Positions 55,655-63,923 of a DNA stretch of 64,000 nt are shown here, piece after piece. The notes below the pieces were generated by a model that had not been told where the DNA came from, searched no databases, and saw only the letters and a program-made list of their open reading frames with translations. The translations under genes were made by a program, and so were the position numbers. Numbering within the stretch: the first letter of the stretch is position 1; each line of letters begins with the position of its first letter. The DNA lies in assembly GCF_004916905.1 (NCBI RefSeq), contig NZ_SDLV01000055.1, positions 62,001 through 126,000 of the forward strand, given 5' to 3'. This stretch comes from Chryseobacterium candidae. Its GTDB lineage: Bacteria > Bacteroidota > Bacteroidia > Flavobacteriales > Weeksellaceae.

Positions 55655-56095
55655 ATGAAATTTAAAACTATAAATATAGGATCTTTGATCCGGCAAAGAG
55701 TGGAAGAATGCGGTATAGAACCGGAGCGCATAGGTAAATTCTTTAAATGTAATGAAGAAAAAATTGAAGAAATGTACCAGTCGGAAAATATGAATACGGA
55801 TATTTTGCTTAAATGGAGTAAATTATTACAATATGATTTCTTCAGGATCTACACTCAACACCTTATTTTGTTTGCTCCTCAAAATGTAAATCATATTTTA
55901 CATCTGAATACGGACCATTCTAAAATGCCGGAGTTCCGGAAAAGTATCTATACCAAAGAGTTGATTGATTTTATTTTGGAAATCATCGAAACGGGTGAAA
56001 AGAGTATGAGTGATGTGATTAATGAATATAAAATTCCTAAAACAACGCTGCACAGATGGTTATATAAGTATAGTAATAAACAAGCCAGGCCATAG
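55655..56095 (+). CDS. Small protein with two helix-turn-helix-like parts, fibre locus
   Basis: 146 aa from ATG 55655 (MKFKTINIGSLIRQRVEECG); the frame extends to a TTG at 55610. The N-terminal part (GIEPERIGKFFKCNEEKIEE) is XRE-like; the C-terminal part (KSMSDVINEYKIPKTTLHRW LYKY) resembles the HTH of IS3-type transposase OrfA and helix-turn-helix domains that bind DNA by KTTLHRW. Similar Chryseobacterium proteins are often labelled transposase, but no catalytic partner or inverted repeats are present. Followed after 27 nt by a second HTH protein. Confidence 0.65.
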   Translation: MKFKTINIGSLIRQRVEECGIEPERIGKFFKCNEEKIEEMYQSENMNTDILLKWSKLLQYDFFRIYTQHLILFAPQNVNHILHLNTDHSKMPEFRKSIYTKELIDFILEIIETGEKSMSDVINEYKIPKTTLHRWLYKYSNKQARP

Positions 56096-56122
56096 TCTAG
56101 GTCAAAGAAAATCAATTTTATA

Positions 56123-56449
56123 ATGGAAAAGATCAACTACCCCAATTATAATTATATCTACATGGATCTTATTAAAAAAAAGTTTCCGCAAAGAAGTGAA
56201 GAATTTAAGCCTTTATTAAAAAATAACCTGGATATTCTCAGTGTAATAAAGGTTAATAAAATGTTATTTGGTGAAGAAGACAGATCCGGTAAGCAGACCA
56301 GTCAAAAATACCGTTCATATAATAAGGAAGCTATCCTTAGAATTTTAAATTATCAGAAAGTATATGGTTTGAATAACACTCAGACTGCACAACATTTTAA
56401 TATAAGTAGGAATAGTATAACGAAATGGAAAAGATTGTTCCGAAAATAA
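56123..56449 (+). CDS. Small helix-turn-helix protein, fibre locus
   Basis: 108 aa. C-terminal HTH (EAILRILNYQKVYGLNNTQT, AQHFNISRNSITKWKRLFRK) with the IS3-OrfA-like 'SRNSITKWKR' recognition helix. 27 nt downstream of the other HTH gene, same strand, so an operon. It lies about 300 nt before the first fibre subunit and may regulate the surface-fibre genes; a domesticated transposase DNA-binding domain is the alternative reading. Confidence 0.6.
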   Translation: MEKINYPNYNYIYMDLIKKKFPQRSEEFKPLLKNNLDILSVIKVNKMLFGEEDRSGKQTSQKYRSYNKEAILRILNYQKVYGLNNTQTAQHFNISRNSITKWKRLFRK

Positions 56450-56663
56450 TATTTTATGATTACCATGTAAAATATCAATAGATCCAGCTACAAAAATGAC
56501 TTGAATGTATGATGTAAAGTTTAAAATTTTTATCCATGAATAATGACATCAGTTTTCGGACCTATGGTACTGATAACGGTAAAAGATCATAATAAGAGTT
56601 AACCCCAGATCAAAATATCCTTATACTTTATGATGACAATATGTAGTCAATGATGAAAAAGGC

Positions 56664-56695
56664 TTTGGTAATGTTAGATAATGTTATTAGATTTA
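56664..56695 (+). promoter_or_regulatory. Promoter of the first fibre subunit (TTTG-N20-TAGATTTA)
   Basis: TTTG at 56664-56667, near-consensus -7 element TAGATTTA at 56688-56695, spacing 20 nt, with start near 56702 and a leader of about 45 nt. Confidence 0.5.
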
Positions 56696-56746
56696 TAATT
56701 AGTTCTGAATGACAATATTTTATACACCTCTCTAAATTTATTAATC

Positions 56747-57289
56747 ATGAAAAAACAAATCTTTATCATTGCACTGTCTCTGGTAGCAATAGCCTTAGGA
56801 AATCAACAGGCTATGGCACAAAATTCAGAGCAGGTAAGTACATCAGTAAATATTATTTTATCGGACGTTATTGCAGTGGACATTGGTTCTGTTGCTTCTG
56901 AAGGCGCTGTAGATTTTAATTATGGGAATACAAATGACTATAATTCAGCAAAAAATGTGACCGTTCCCAATAGTTTAGTCATTATTTCCTCCAAAAATTT
57001 TGATGTAAAAGTAAAATCTGAGGGTACACACTTTGTAAGTGGTGCAAACGTAATTCCTGTAGATATAATACAGGTAAAAGCAATACCGGGCGGAAGTTTG
57101 GTGGGAACTCTGAATGAGGTTACTTTATCTGCACATGATCAGGTGCTGGTGAGTAATGCAAGTTTAGGCACCAAACAGTCTTTAAATATTGCCTACTCCA
57201 TTTCGGCGGAAAATGCATCCAGGGTACTTCTCGGAAAACCACAGGGAACTTACACACAAAAAATAACTTATACTGCCACTACATTGTAA
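56747..57289 (+). CDS. Secreted fibre-type subunit 1
   Basis: 180 aa. Signal peptide 1-24 (GNQQAMAQ). Pattern: VSTSVNIILSDVIAVDIGS, VDFNYGNTNDYNSAKNVTVP, SLVIISSKNFDVKVKSEG ... SLNIAYSISAEN ... LLGKPQGTYTQKITYTATTL. All-beta, no Cys. Its own promoter precedes it and a 15-bp terminator follows, so it is expressed apart from the downstream assembly genes. Paralogue of the 57492 and 58239 genes (subunits 2 and 3) and similar to the C-terminal third of the 62490 protein. It may be a major pilin-like or surface-layer subunit; the role is inferred from its neighbours. Confidence 0.82.
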   Translation: MKKQIFIIALSLVAIALGNQQAMAQNSEQVSTSVNIILSDVIAVDIGSVASEGAVDFNYGNTNDYNSAKNVTVPNSLVIISSKNFDVKVKSEGTHFVSGANVIPVDIIQVKAIPGGSLVGTLNEVTLSAHDQVLVSNASLGTKQSLNIAYSISAENASRVLLGKPQGTYTQKITYTATTL

Positions 57290-57311
57290 GCAAATAACAA
57301 ATTTTAAATAA

Positions 57312-57346
57312 AAAGGCCTCAATACTACAAAAGTATTGAGGCCTTT
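57312..57346 (+). terminator. Strong terminator after subunit 1
   Basis: Perfect 15-bp stem AAAGGCCTCAATACT / AGTATTGAGGCCTTT with a 5-nt loop. Confidence 0.88.
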
Positions 57347-57370
57347 CATATTTATCATATGAATAAACCG

Positions 57371-57491
57371 TGTAGTTATTTTACTACATGAACTTCCTTT
57401 TTCCACTACAAAGAAACTTTTATCACCGCTGTAGATTTGTAATGTTCAAAAGAGAACAATTAAATAAGAATAACAATTAAATAGTATTACC
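57371..57491 (+). promoter_or_regulatory. Upstream region of subunit 2, duplicated before subunit 3
   Basis: Contains the inverted repeat TGTAGT..ACTACA (57371-57376/57383-57388), a long leader and the -7 element TAGATTTG at 57432-57439. The same 120 nt recurs almost unchanged at 58120-58238 ahead of subunit 3. Confidence 0.65.
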
Positions 57492-58037
57492 ATGACAAAA
57501 CAAATCGTAATCACTGCCTTCACTATTGGAGCAATGATATTAGGAACTAACCATGTTCAAGCTCAGAATACAACCGCAACCACAACTGTAAACATTACCC
57601 TGAATGATGTAATCTCTATCGATGCAGGAAGTACAGCAATTGGTAATACGGTTGATTTTAACTATGTTACTGCAGCAGACTATAACTCTGATCAGACAAT
57701 TACTAAAGCCAACTCTTTAAAAGTTACTTCCACGAAGAACTTTAATGTTAAAGTAAAAGCAGGAGGTGCTAATTTTATGAATGGAACCAACTTAATCCCT
57801 GTCAATGTTTTAACTATCAAAGCAGCTACAGCTGCCGGAACAATGGGCGGAACAAAAAGTGCTGTAGTTTTATCTGCAACGGATCAAACCTTAGTATCCA
57901 ATGCTCCTCTTGGAAGTGCCTTAACATTGAATCTGGACTACACCATTCCAGCGGCAAAATCCTCATCTTCTGATATTTTAGGTAAGCCAGCCGGAACTTA
58001 TACACAAACGGTAACTTATACCGCGACTGCTTTATAA
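57492..58037 (+). CDS. Secreted fibre-type subunit 2
   Basis: 181 aa. Signal peptide 1-25 (NHVQAQ). Head VNITLNDVISIDAGSTAIG and tail AAKSSSSDILGKPAGTYTQ TVTYTATAL match subunit 3 exactly at both ends, while the middle differs. Own promoter (TAGATTTG at 57432) and hairpin terminator at 58062. High Ser/Thr/Ala, no Cys, all-beta. A surface or fibre component by context. Confidence 0.83.
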   Translation: MTKQIVITAFTIGAMILGTNHVQAQNTTATTTVNITLNDVISIDAGSTAIGNTVDFNYVTAADYNSDQTITKANSLKVTSTKNFNVKVKAGGANFMNGTNLIPVNVLTIKAATAAGTMGGTKSAVVLSATDQTLVSNAPLGSALTLNLDYTIPAAKSSSSDILGKPAGTYTQTVTYTATAL

Positions 58038-58061
58038 TAAAAAAACACATCAATATATATG

Positions 58062-58093
58062 CCCTCAGTATTTTCTAAGTATTGAGGGTTTTT
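58062..58093 (+). terminator. Terminator after subunit 2
   Basis: CCCTCAGTA / TATTGAGGG (9 bp, one G-U) followed by TTTTTCTGTTT. Confidence 0.8.
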
Positions 58094-58119
58094 CTGTTTA
58101 AACCCAATGAGTAATCCTG

Positions 58120-58238
58120 TAGTTATTTTACTACGTTAACTTCCTTTTTCCACTACAAAGAAACTTTTATCACCGCTGTAGATTTGTAATGTTCAAAAGA
58201 GAACAATTAAATAAGAATAACAATTAAATAATACTACC
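58120..58238 (+). promoter_or_regulatory. Upstream region of subunit 3 (duplicate of 57371-57491)
   Basis: Repeats the GTAGT..ACTAC inverted repeat and the -7 element TAGATTTG (58179-58186) with only a few changes from the copy before subunit 2. Confidence 0.65.
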
Positions 58239-58784
58239 ATGACAAAGCAAATTGTAATCACAGCCTTCACTATTGGAGTAATGATATTAGGAACCAAGAA
58301 TGTTCAAGCTCAGAATACAACCGCAGTCACAACTGTAAACATTACCCTGAACGATGTAATCTCTATCGATGCAGGAAGTACAGCAATTGGTGGTGCAGTT
58401 GCCTTTAACTATGTTACTGCAGCGGATTATAATTCGGACAAAACAGTTGCCCAGGCCTCCGCTTTGAAAATCACTTCAACAAAAGTCTTTAATGTAAAGG
58501 TAAAAGCAGGTGGTCCGAATTTCGTTAATGGTTTAAAATCAATCCCTGTAGATGTTTTGACAATCAAAGCTGCAGCAGCTCCTGGAACAATGGGCGGAAC
58601 AAAAAACGATGTGGTTTTATCTCCAGGAGAAAGAACCTTGGTAGCCAATGCTCCTCTTGGAAGTGCCTTAACATTGAATCTGGACTACACCATTCCAGCG
58701 GCAAAATCCTCATCTTCTGATATTTTAGGAAAACCAGCCGGAACTTATACGCAAACAGTAATCTATACCGCGACTGCTTTATAA
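58239..58784 (+). CDS. Secreted fibre-type subunit 3
   Basis: 181 aa. Signal peptide 1-25 (KNVQAQ). The same head and tail as subunit 2, while the middle has diverged (for example AVAFNYVTAADYNSDKTVAQ against TVDFNYVTAADYNSDQTITK). The last ~90 nt of the coding sequence are identical in DNA to subunit 2. Not followed by a terminator: only 80 nt separate it from the chaperone gene, so transcription may continue into the assembly genes. Confidence 0.83.
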   Translation: MTKQIVITAFTIGVMILGTKNVQAQNTTAVTTVNITLNDVISIDAGSTAIGGAVAFNYVTAADYNSDKTVAQASALKITSTKVFNVKVKAGGPNFVNGLKSIPVDVLTIKAAAAPGTMGGTKNDVVLSPGERTLVANAPLGSALTLNLDYTIPAAKSSSSDILGKPAGTYTQTVIYTATAL

Positions 58785-58864
58785 TAAAATTTCTAGTTGG
58801 TAAAGGTTCCTTTTGCTATGTTTTCAGTAGTTTTGGAAATCTTTTGTATTAAACTATTTACACC

Positions 58865-59665
58865 ATGTACAAGCTTATTCACCTTTTCATTTTCTGTATC
58901 CTCACAGGCTTTTCTTCACTTCTGGCACAAAGTATCTCTATGTCGCCTACACGCTTGTTTTTCACAGGTAATCCGGGACAAAAAGTAACAAAGACAGTCA
59001 CGCTTCAAAACAGTTCGGATAAGGATTATGTTTTTAACCTGAACTATAAAGATTGGGTTAGAGAAGAAGACGGTAATAAGGTTTATCTTGAAGCAGGCAG
59101 TTCAAAAACTTCGAATGCTTCCTGGGTATCCACCTTAGAAAACGCTGTAACAGTTCCTGCGAAAAGTACAAAGGAGATTGTAGTAACCATGCAGATTCCT
59201 GCAAACGCATCACAGTCTGCCGTCACAAACAGCATGTTGTTTTTCACCCAACTTCCTCAGCAGGCAGATAAAGCACGTGTTCAGAATGGTATTGGTATTA
59301 TCACCTTATTTGAAGTGGGACTTCACATTTTTTATACTCCACCGGGAAACCATGTAAAAAGTTTGGATATTACCAATATTTCAGAGGCAGATAATGAGAG
59401 TACAGGGAACAGAAAAGTCGCAGTAAGTATCCATAATGATGGAAACACCATCAATGATGCCACCGTTGAGTTTGAACTCACAGACACAGACAGTGGTAAG
59501 GAAATAAAATTGCCTTCAATTGCTATCTCCATGCTTCCGGATACCAATCAGGTTGTTCAGTTTTCTTTACCAGAGAACATTTCAGGGAACTTCCTTGGCG
59601 TGGTTATTATCAAAATGGCAGAATCCAATGACTTACGCGTAGGCGAAAAAAACTTTAAATTTTAA
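58865..59665 (+). CDS. PapD-like periplasmic chaperone of the fibre locus
   Basis: 266 aa. Signal peptide 1-22 (SSLLAQS). Two Ig-like domains: SMSPTRLFFTGNPGQKVTKT (residues 25-44, the R30 matching the subunit-anchoring Arg of PapD-type chaperones) and TLFEVGLHIFYTPPG (148-161), where the PapD G1-strand lysine is replaced by His154. The second domain (about 165-255) is typical of the family. Length fits pilus chaperones (about 240). Lies between the subunits and the barrel protein, 9 nt before the latter. Confidence 0.8.
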   Translation: MYKLIHLFIFCILTGFSSLLAQSISMSPTRLFFTGNPGQKVTKTVTLQNSSDKDYVFNLNYKDWVREEDGNKVYLEAGSSKTSNASWVSTLENAVTVPAKSTKEIVVTMQIPANASQSAVTNSMLFFTQLPQQADKARVQNGIGIITLFEVGLHIFYTPPGNHVKSLDITNISEADNESTGNRKVAVSIHNDGNTINDATVEFELTDTDSGKEIKLPSIAISMLPDTNQVVQFSLPENISGNFLGVVIIKMAESNDLRVGEKNFKF

Positions 59666-59674
59666 AATTACGTT

Positions 59675-62479
59675 TTGAAACCACAGAATGGAATATCGTT
59701 ATCAATCCTAAGAAGAACAATCTTATTTTTTGTATTTGTTCTTCTGAACTTTTCGTTGGCCTTTGCGCAGGAAAAGAAAGATATTCAAATCCATTTTGAA
59801 AATGACAGTGTAGCGGTTGAGAAGGGTTCTACTTTTACTAATTTTCTAATCATTGAGAATAAAAGTTCTGAAGAGATTATTATTCAGAATATCCTACCTA
59901 AGGAAAACTATCCGGGATTGCTTTTCTATCCCAAAAATGACTTTACCTTAGGTGCGGGACAGTCTAAAAATCTTCCTGTGAAACTGATCGCCAATGTGGA
60001 TTTTATGAAGCTGAAATCCAATGAGATTCAATTCCAGATTTCTTACACCACACCAACGGCCACCAGAACTGAAAATGCCTCGTTCTTCGTCGCTAAAGGC
60101 GAGAACAAAAACATCGCAGTTTATACCGCCACATACGAAAATTTCATTAATCCTGCTTTGCCGCAGTCCACAATTCTGCTGACTGTAGAAAACCAAAGTT
60201 ATAGTAAACGAACCGTTAAGATTGATTTACAATCTATTCCTGATGGTTTGGAAATTTTACCAAAACAACAAACAGTATCGCTGGAAGGTTTAGAAAAACA
60301 AACGGTTGAGATCAAAATTGCGGTAAGAAAACAGAATACACTTTATCCTGAATTTAATATTAATGCAATAGTTACAGACCTGCTTGACAATAAAATTGTG
60401 GGAAGCAACACACTTTACTTAGTTGTTTTATCGCATAACAGACAAATTGCCCGGGGAAACGAAGCGGTGAGCGGAAACAATTTTGCAGAAATGAGCTATA
60501 ATGAAAACAGTTCACGTCTTAATTTTCTTCAATTGAGGGGAAACACAGCATTTCGGGTGACTGAGAATTTGAAATCACACTTCAATATTGGCGCAGATTA
60601 CTATCTTGAAGACGGCCGTTACAACCTGTATGATACCTGGCTGGAACTGGAGAGAAAAAATACGGTATTACGGGTGGGAAATGTTAATAGCAGCGATTAC
60701 GATTATCCGGTTTTCGGAAGAGGAGGGAAGGTTTCTACCAAATTTGGTAAAAATAATCAGATTGAAATTCTCGCGCTGGAAAATAATTATAATCTGTATG
60801 GTACTTATTTCCAACAAACAGAAGGATCTACCATGGTGGGGGCAAAATATGCTTTTGGGAATGCTAAATCTTTCAATGGGAAAGTGTCCTATATTTTCGA
60901 CCATGATCCGCGTCTTAACGTAGATACGCAGGTAGCGAACGCACTAACATCATTTTTTATTAACGATAAACATTCAATCCGTACGGAAGTGGGTGTGAGC
61001 CATGAAAAAGGCCTTTTGAACAAAGATGAAAACGCAGGAGCTTCAATGGGAGCCAATTACGAAGGGAAAATAGGGAAATGGGATATACAATCTTTTAATT
61101 CCTTTGCTACTAAAAGTTATGCAGGGATTAAACGGGGATCCTTTTTTTCAAATCAGCGGATCGGCCGCCAATTTTCTGCTTCTCAGCGCGCTTTCATACA
61201 ATATCAGAATTCGCAGATAGAACCTGAGTTCCTGAGTTTCCAGAATGAGCCAGTTCAGCCTGGCAATACTGTTAATTTGCGTTATTATTTCAACAGTACA
61301 GAAGCTTTGGGGTTAGGGTATCAGTTTTCTTTAAGAAAGTGGAATTTTCTACTGTCTCCAAAGGTTGAAAAGCAAAAAACAGCTAATTTTTACACATCGC
61401 AGGAACTTTTTTCTTACCGGTTGGAAGCCAATATCAGTACTACATTAGGTGCTCACGGATTGAACCTGACGGCGGAATATTCTTATTCAAAAGAGAATAA
61501 TAAACCGGATTGGTTCAACAGTTTGAAAACAACTTTATCTTACAGATATAAATCATTCTCCCTCAACGGAACAGCTCAATGGAACGCAACCAGTGTCTTT
61601 GATTTAAATTCTTATTATGATGTAACCCATAATTTCGCCAACTATAATGTTTATGCCTCATATAATTTCCAGATGTTTAATCATAATCTCACCGGATCTT
61701 TTTCAGCCGGGACTTTCTATTCGGAACTTTATAAAAATCTAAACAGCAATATCACCGGTAATCTGGAATATAAGATTTCGCCTTCCTGGTCCACCACAGG
61801 TTATTTTAATCTTTCAGGTTATAAATCTACGGCTGAATATGCAAGCAGTGGCAGCTATTACCAGTTCAGAGTGGGGATTAAAAAATATTTTACCACAGCT
61901 ACGGCTCTCGGAAATCATAAAGTGGTGTTTCAGTTCTTTGAAGATAAAAATTTCAATGGACTTCTGGAATCCGGCGAATCGGTACTTGCTAATGAAATTG
62001 TAAAACTGGAGAATTATTTAGCGATGACGGATAAGAACGGAAAAGTAGTTTTTCAGAATGTACCCGAAGGTACTTACACACTGAAGGTAAACGAAAGTGC
62101 AGGTGCCCGACTGATGATGGATCCTGCTATTATGGTACATAGTAATATTAACCGCAAAGTGGGCTTGGTGAAAAACATCAGGGTAAGTGGGAAATTAACA
62201 GAGATTAAACAAGCCTATGATGTTTTGGAAACGGATGTAACCGGAATAGTGGTGTATGCAAAAAGTGAAGATGGAGTGATTTATACTGCCGTGGTTAACC
62301 AAAAAAATGAGTTTGAATTTTTCCTGAAAGATGGAAAATACAGCCTTTATATTGAAAATGACAAATACAGTTATACACAACCTACCCAAACTATTCAGGT
62401 GACAAAAGAAGGGTATTCAAAAACCGTGGTTTTTGAATATAAGAAGAAAGACACCAACATTAAGGTGAAAAAGTTTTAA
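59675..62479 (+). CDS. Outer-membrane beta-barrel assembly protein, usher-like
   Basis: 934 aa starting at TTG 59675 (no earlier in-frame ATG; the out-of-frame ATG at 59688 is not it). Signal peptide about 1-32 (FSLAFAQ). Residues 35-255 form two Ig-like beta-sandwich segments; residues 265-735 consist of about twenty amphipathic strands (YDTWLELERKNTVLRVGNVN, DYDYPVFGRGGKVSTKFG), a barrel of usher size. The C-terminus holds an SdrD-B/Ca-binding-like loop (FFEDKNFNGLLESGE) and a second repeat domain (GIVVYAKSEDGVIYTAVV). No canonical PapC-type signature is visible, so the usher role comes from context and architecture. Confidence 0.75.
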   Translation: MKPQNGISLSILRRTILFFVFVLLNFSLAFAQEKKDIQIHFENDSVAVEKGSTFTNFLIIENKSSEEIIIQNILPKENYPGLLFYPKNDFTLGAGQSKNLPVKLIANVDFMKLKSNEIQFQISYTTPTATRTENASFFVAKGENKNIAVYTATYENFINPALPQSTILLTVENQSYSKRTVKIDLQSIPDGLEILPKQQTVSLEGLEKQTVEIKIAVRKQNTLYPEFNINAIVTDLLDNKIVGSNTLYLVVLSHNRQIARGNEAVSGNNFAEMSYNENSSRLNFLQLRGNTAFRVTENLKSHFNIGADYYLEDGRYNLYDTWLELERKNTVLRVGNVNSSDYDYPVFGRGGKVSTKFGKNNQIEILALENNYNLYGTYFQQTEGSTMVGAKYAFGNAKSFNGKVSYIFDHDPRLNVDTQVANALTSFFINDKHSIRTEVGVSHEKGLLNKDENAGASMGANYEGKIGKWDIQSFNSFATKSYAGIKRGSFFSNQRIGRQFSASQRAFIQYQNSQIEPEFLSFQNEPVQPGNTVNLRYYFNSTEALGLGYQFSLRKWNFLLSPKVEKQKTANFYTSQELFSYRLEANISTTLGAHGLNLTAEYSYSKENNKPDWFNSLKTTLSYRYKSFSLNGTAQWNATSVFDLNSYYDVTHNFANYNVYASYNFQMFNHNLTGSFSAGTFYSELYKNLNSNITGNLEYKISPSWSTTGYFNLSGYKSTAEYASSGSYYQFRVGIKKYFTTATALGNHKVVFQFFEDKNFNGLLESGESVLANEIVKLENYLAMTDKNGKVVFQNVPEGTYTLKVNESAGARLMMDPAIMVHSNINRKVGLVKNIRVSGKLTEIKQAYDVLETDVTGIVVYAKSEDGVIYTAVVNQKNEFEFFLKDGKYSLYIENDKYSYTQPTQTIQVTKEGYSKTVVFEYKKKDTNIKVKKF

Positions 62480-62489
62480 ATTTAAAAGT

Positions 62490-63923
62490 ATGAAAAAGAT
62501 GAAGACTTTTCTAATAGGAATTTTTACCGTGTTCTGTGGGGCTACAGTCATGAAAGCTCAGGATGTGTACCTGTCGGTTCCTGACAATACTATTTTTAAC
62601 AGGAGCGAATTTACCTCAGTACCTATAAGGGTAATGACGAACGCCAACAGAACAAACTGGGATTATGCTTTTTTGGGATTATTTCCCATAGCTCCTACAT
62701 TTACCTCTGTTTCCGGGCCAAATTTTACTCACTCTTCTTCCTCACTTACTTTACCCAGTTCCACTCTTCTGTGGCAATTAGAAAGTATGGGCGGACAGCT
62801 GCCATCTACTGGATTTTCAGGTTATTTGCCAGGTTTTCAGTCATTCAGTACAAGTGCTATAAAATGGTTTGAACCACCATCGATCAGTCTGGCGGGAGGA
62901 TTCAACCGGGGAAATATCAATTTTACATTTAAAATTCCTGCCTCACAATTTACTGCCAATGCCTTTCGGGCCGGGAATTACTCCATGGATATCACTCAGA
63001 ATTATAATGATTTCACACCACGTAATTTTAAAACAGTTTTAGTCATTCCTTCATCTATGCGATGGATCACAAACTCGTTAACAAAATACATAGAAATATC
63101 TTCTTTGAATGACTACCGCAATACCAGCACTCGGGTATGGGATTTGGGAAATACGGAAATCGCGCATACGGTCGATTTTAATTTTTGGGCGAAAGCTGCT
63201 TCCACAAACATTCAGTTTACTTCTTCTAAAGGTGTTCCAGGAACCAGAAATATAGCAAGCATTAAATTGGGTAGTAACGGATCCGGACTCACAACCAAAG
63301 CCTTGTCTGCCGATTTTCAAAATTTTTCCGCTGCTAATTTCAGTGTTGTAGCGGGAAACAGAAGCAACTTCATTCCGGAGCTTTATGTATCTGCGGATGA
63401 TTTTAAAAACTTTTTTTTTGAAGCCGGAACTTACACATTTGAATTGAACTTCAATGCCAGAAGTACAGATAACTCAATTAACAGTTTGCAAAATACAGCT
63501 GTTCAGCTAAAGGTGCTTCCTCTGTCGGAGATCACCATCCCCGGTTCAGGACGCAATGTAAACTTCAATTTTAATACTGCAGCCCATTACACTGACGGTC
63601 AGTCACAAATGATTCCCAACCAAATTATGTTGTCTAATAATGAAAATTTTGAGCTGTATGTAAAATCGGACGAAAATTATTTCAAGAAAGGCGGTCTGCA
63701 GACCAGCATTAATTCAAATATTTTACAAATTGGCGTGGATGGAAGTTCTGTAAATGTTCCCTTATCCAAAACGCCTCAAAAACTCCTCTTTAACGGAACA
63801 CCGGTTTTGGACCGCGGACTGAACGTAAGATACACCATATCACCTGCGGGTGCACAAAGTTTGGTTGGTAAGGAAAATACCACTTACTCTATCAATGTTT
63901 ATTACAGCTTTACGGCAATCTAA
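62490..63923 (+). CDS. Candidate two-domain tip protein of the fibre locus
   Basis: 477 aa. Signal peptide 1-24 (ATVMKAQ). Residues 25-345 form an unrelated beta-rich domain (SVPDNTIFNRSEFTSVPIR ... FTFKIPASQFTANAFRAGN ... FEAGTYTFELNFNAR). The last ~130 residues (VNFNFNTAAHYTDGQ, MLSNNENFELYVKSDENYF, LNVRYTISPAGAQSLVGKEN, YSINVYYSFTAI) align with the fibre subunits motif by motif. An N-terminal binding domain joined to a C-terminal subunit domain is the layout of tip adhesins such as FimH. Lies 10 nt after the barrel gene, last in the cluster. Confidence 0.8.
   Translation: MKKMKTFLIGIFTVFCGATVMKAQDVYLSVPDNTIFNRSEFTSVPIRVMTNANRTNWDYAFLGLFPIAPTFTSVSGPNFTHSSSSLTLPSSTLLWQLESMGGQLPSTGFSGYLPGFQSFSTSAIKWFEPPSISLAGGFNRGNINFTFKIPASQFTANAFRAGNYSMDITQNYNDFTPRNFKTVLVIPSSMRWITNSLTKYIEISSLNDYRNTSTRVWDLGNTEIAHTVDFNFWAKAASTNIQFTSSKGVPGTRNIASIKLGSNGSGLTTKALSADFQNFSAANFSVVAGNRSNFIPELYVSADDFKNFFFEAGTYTFELNFNARSTDNSINSLQNTAVQLKVLPLSEITIPGSGRNVNFNFNTAAHYTDGQSQMIPNQIMLSNNENFELYVKSDENYFKKGGLQTSINSNILQIGVDGSSVNVPLSKTPQKLLFNGTPVLDRGLNVRYTISPAGAQSLVGKENTTYSINVYYSFTAI

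Noticed and set aside
55655..56449. Intact IS3-type insertion sequence
   Set aside because: No DDE transposase orfB, inverted repeats or target duplications; only small HTH proteins.
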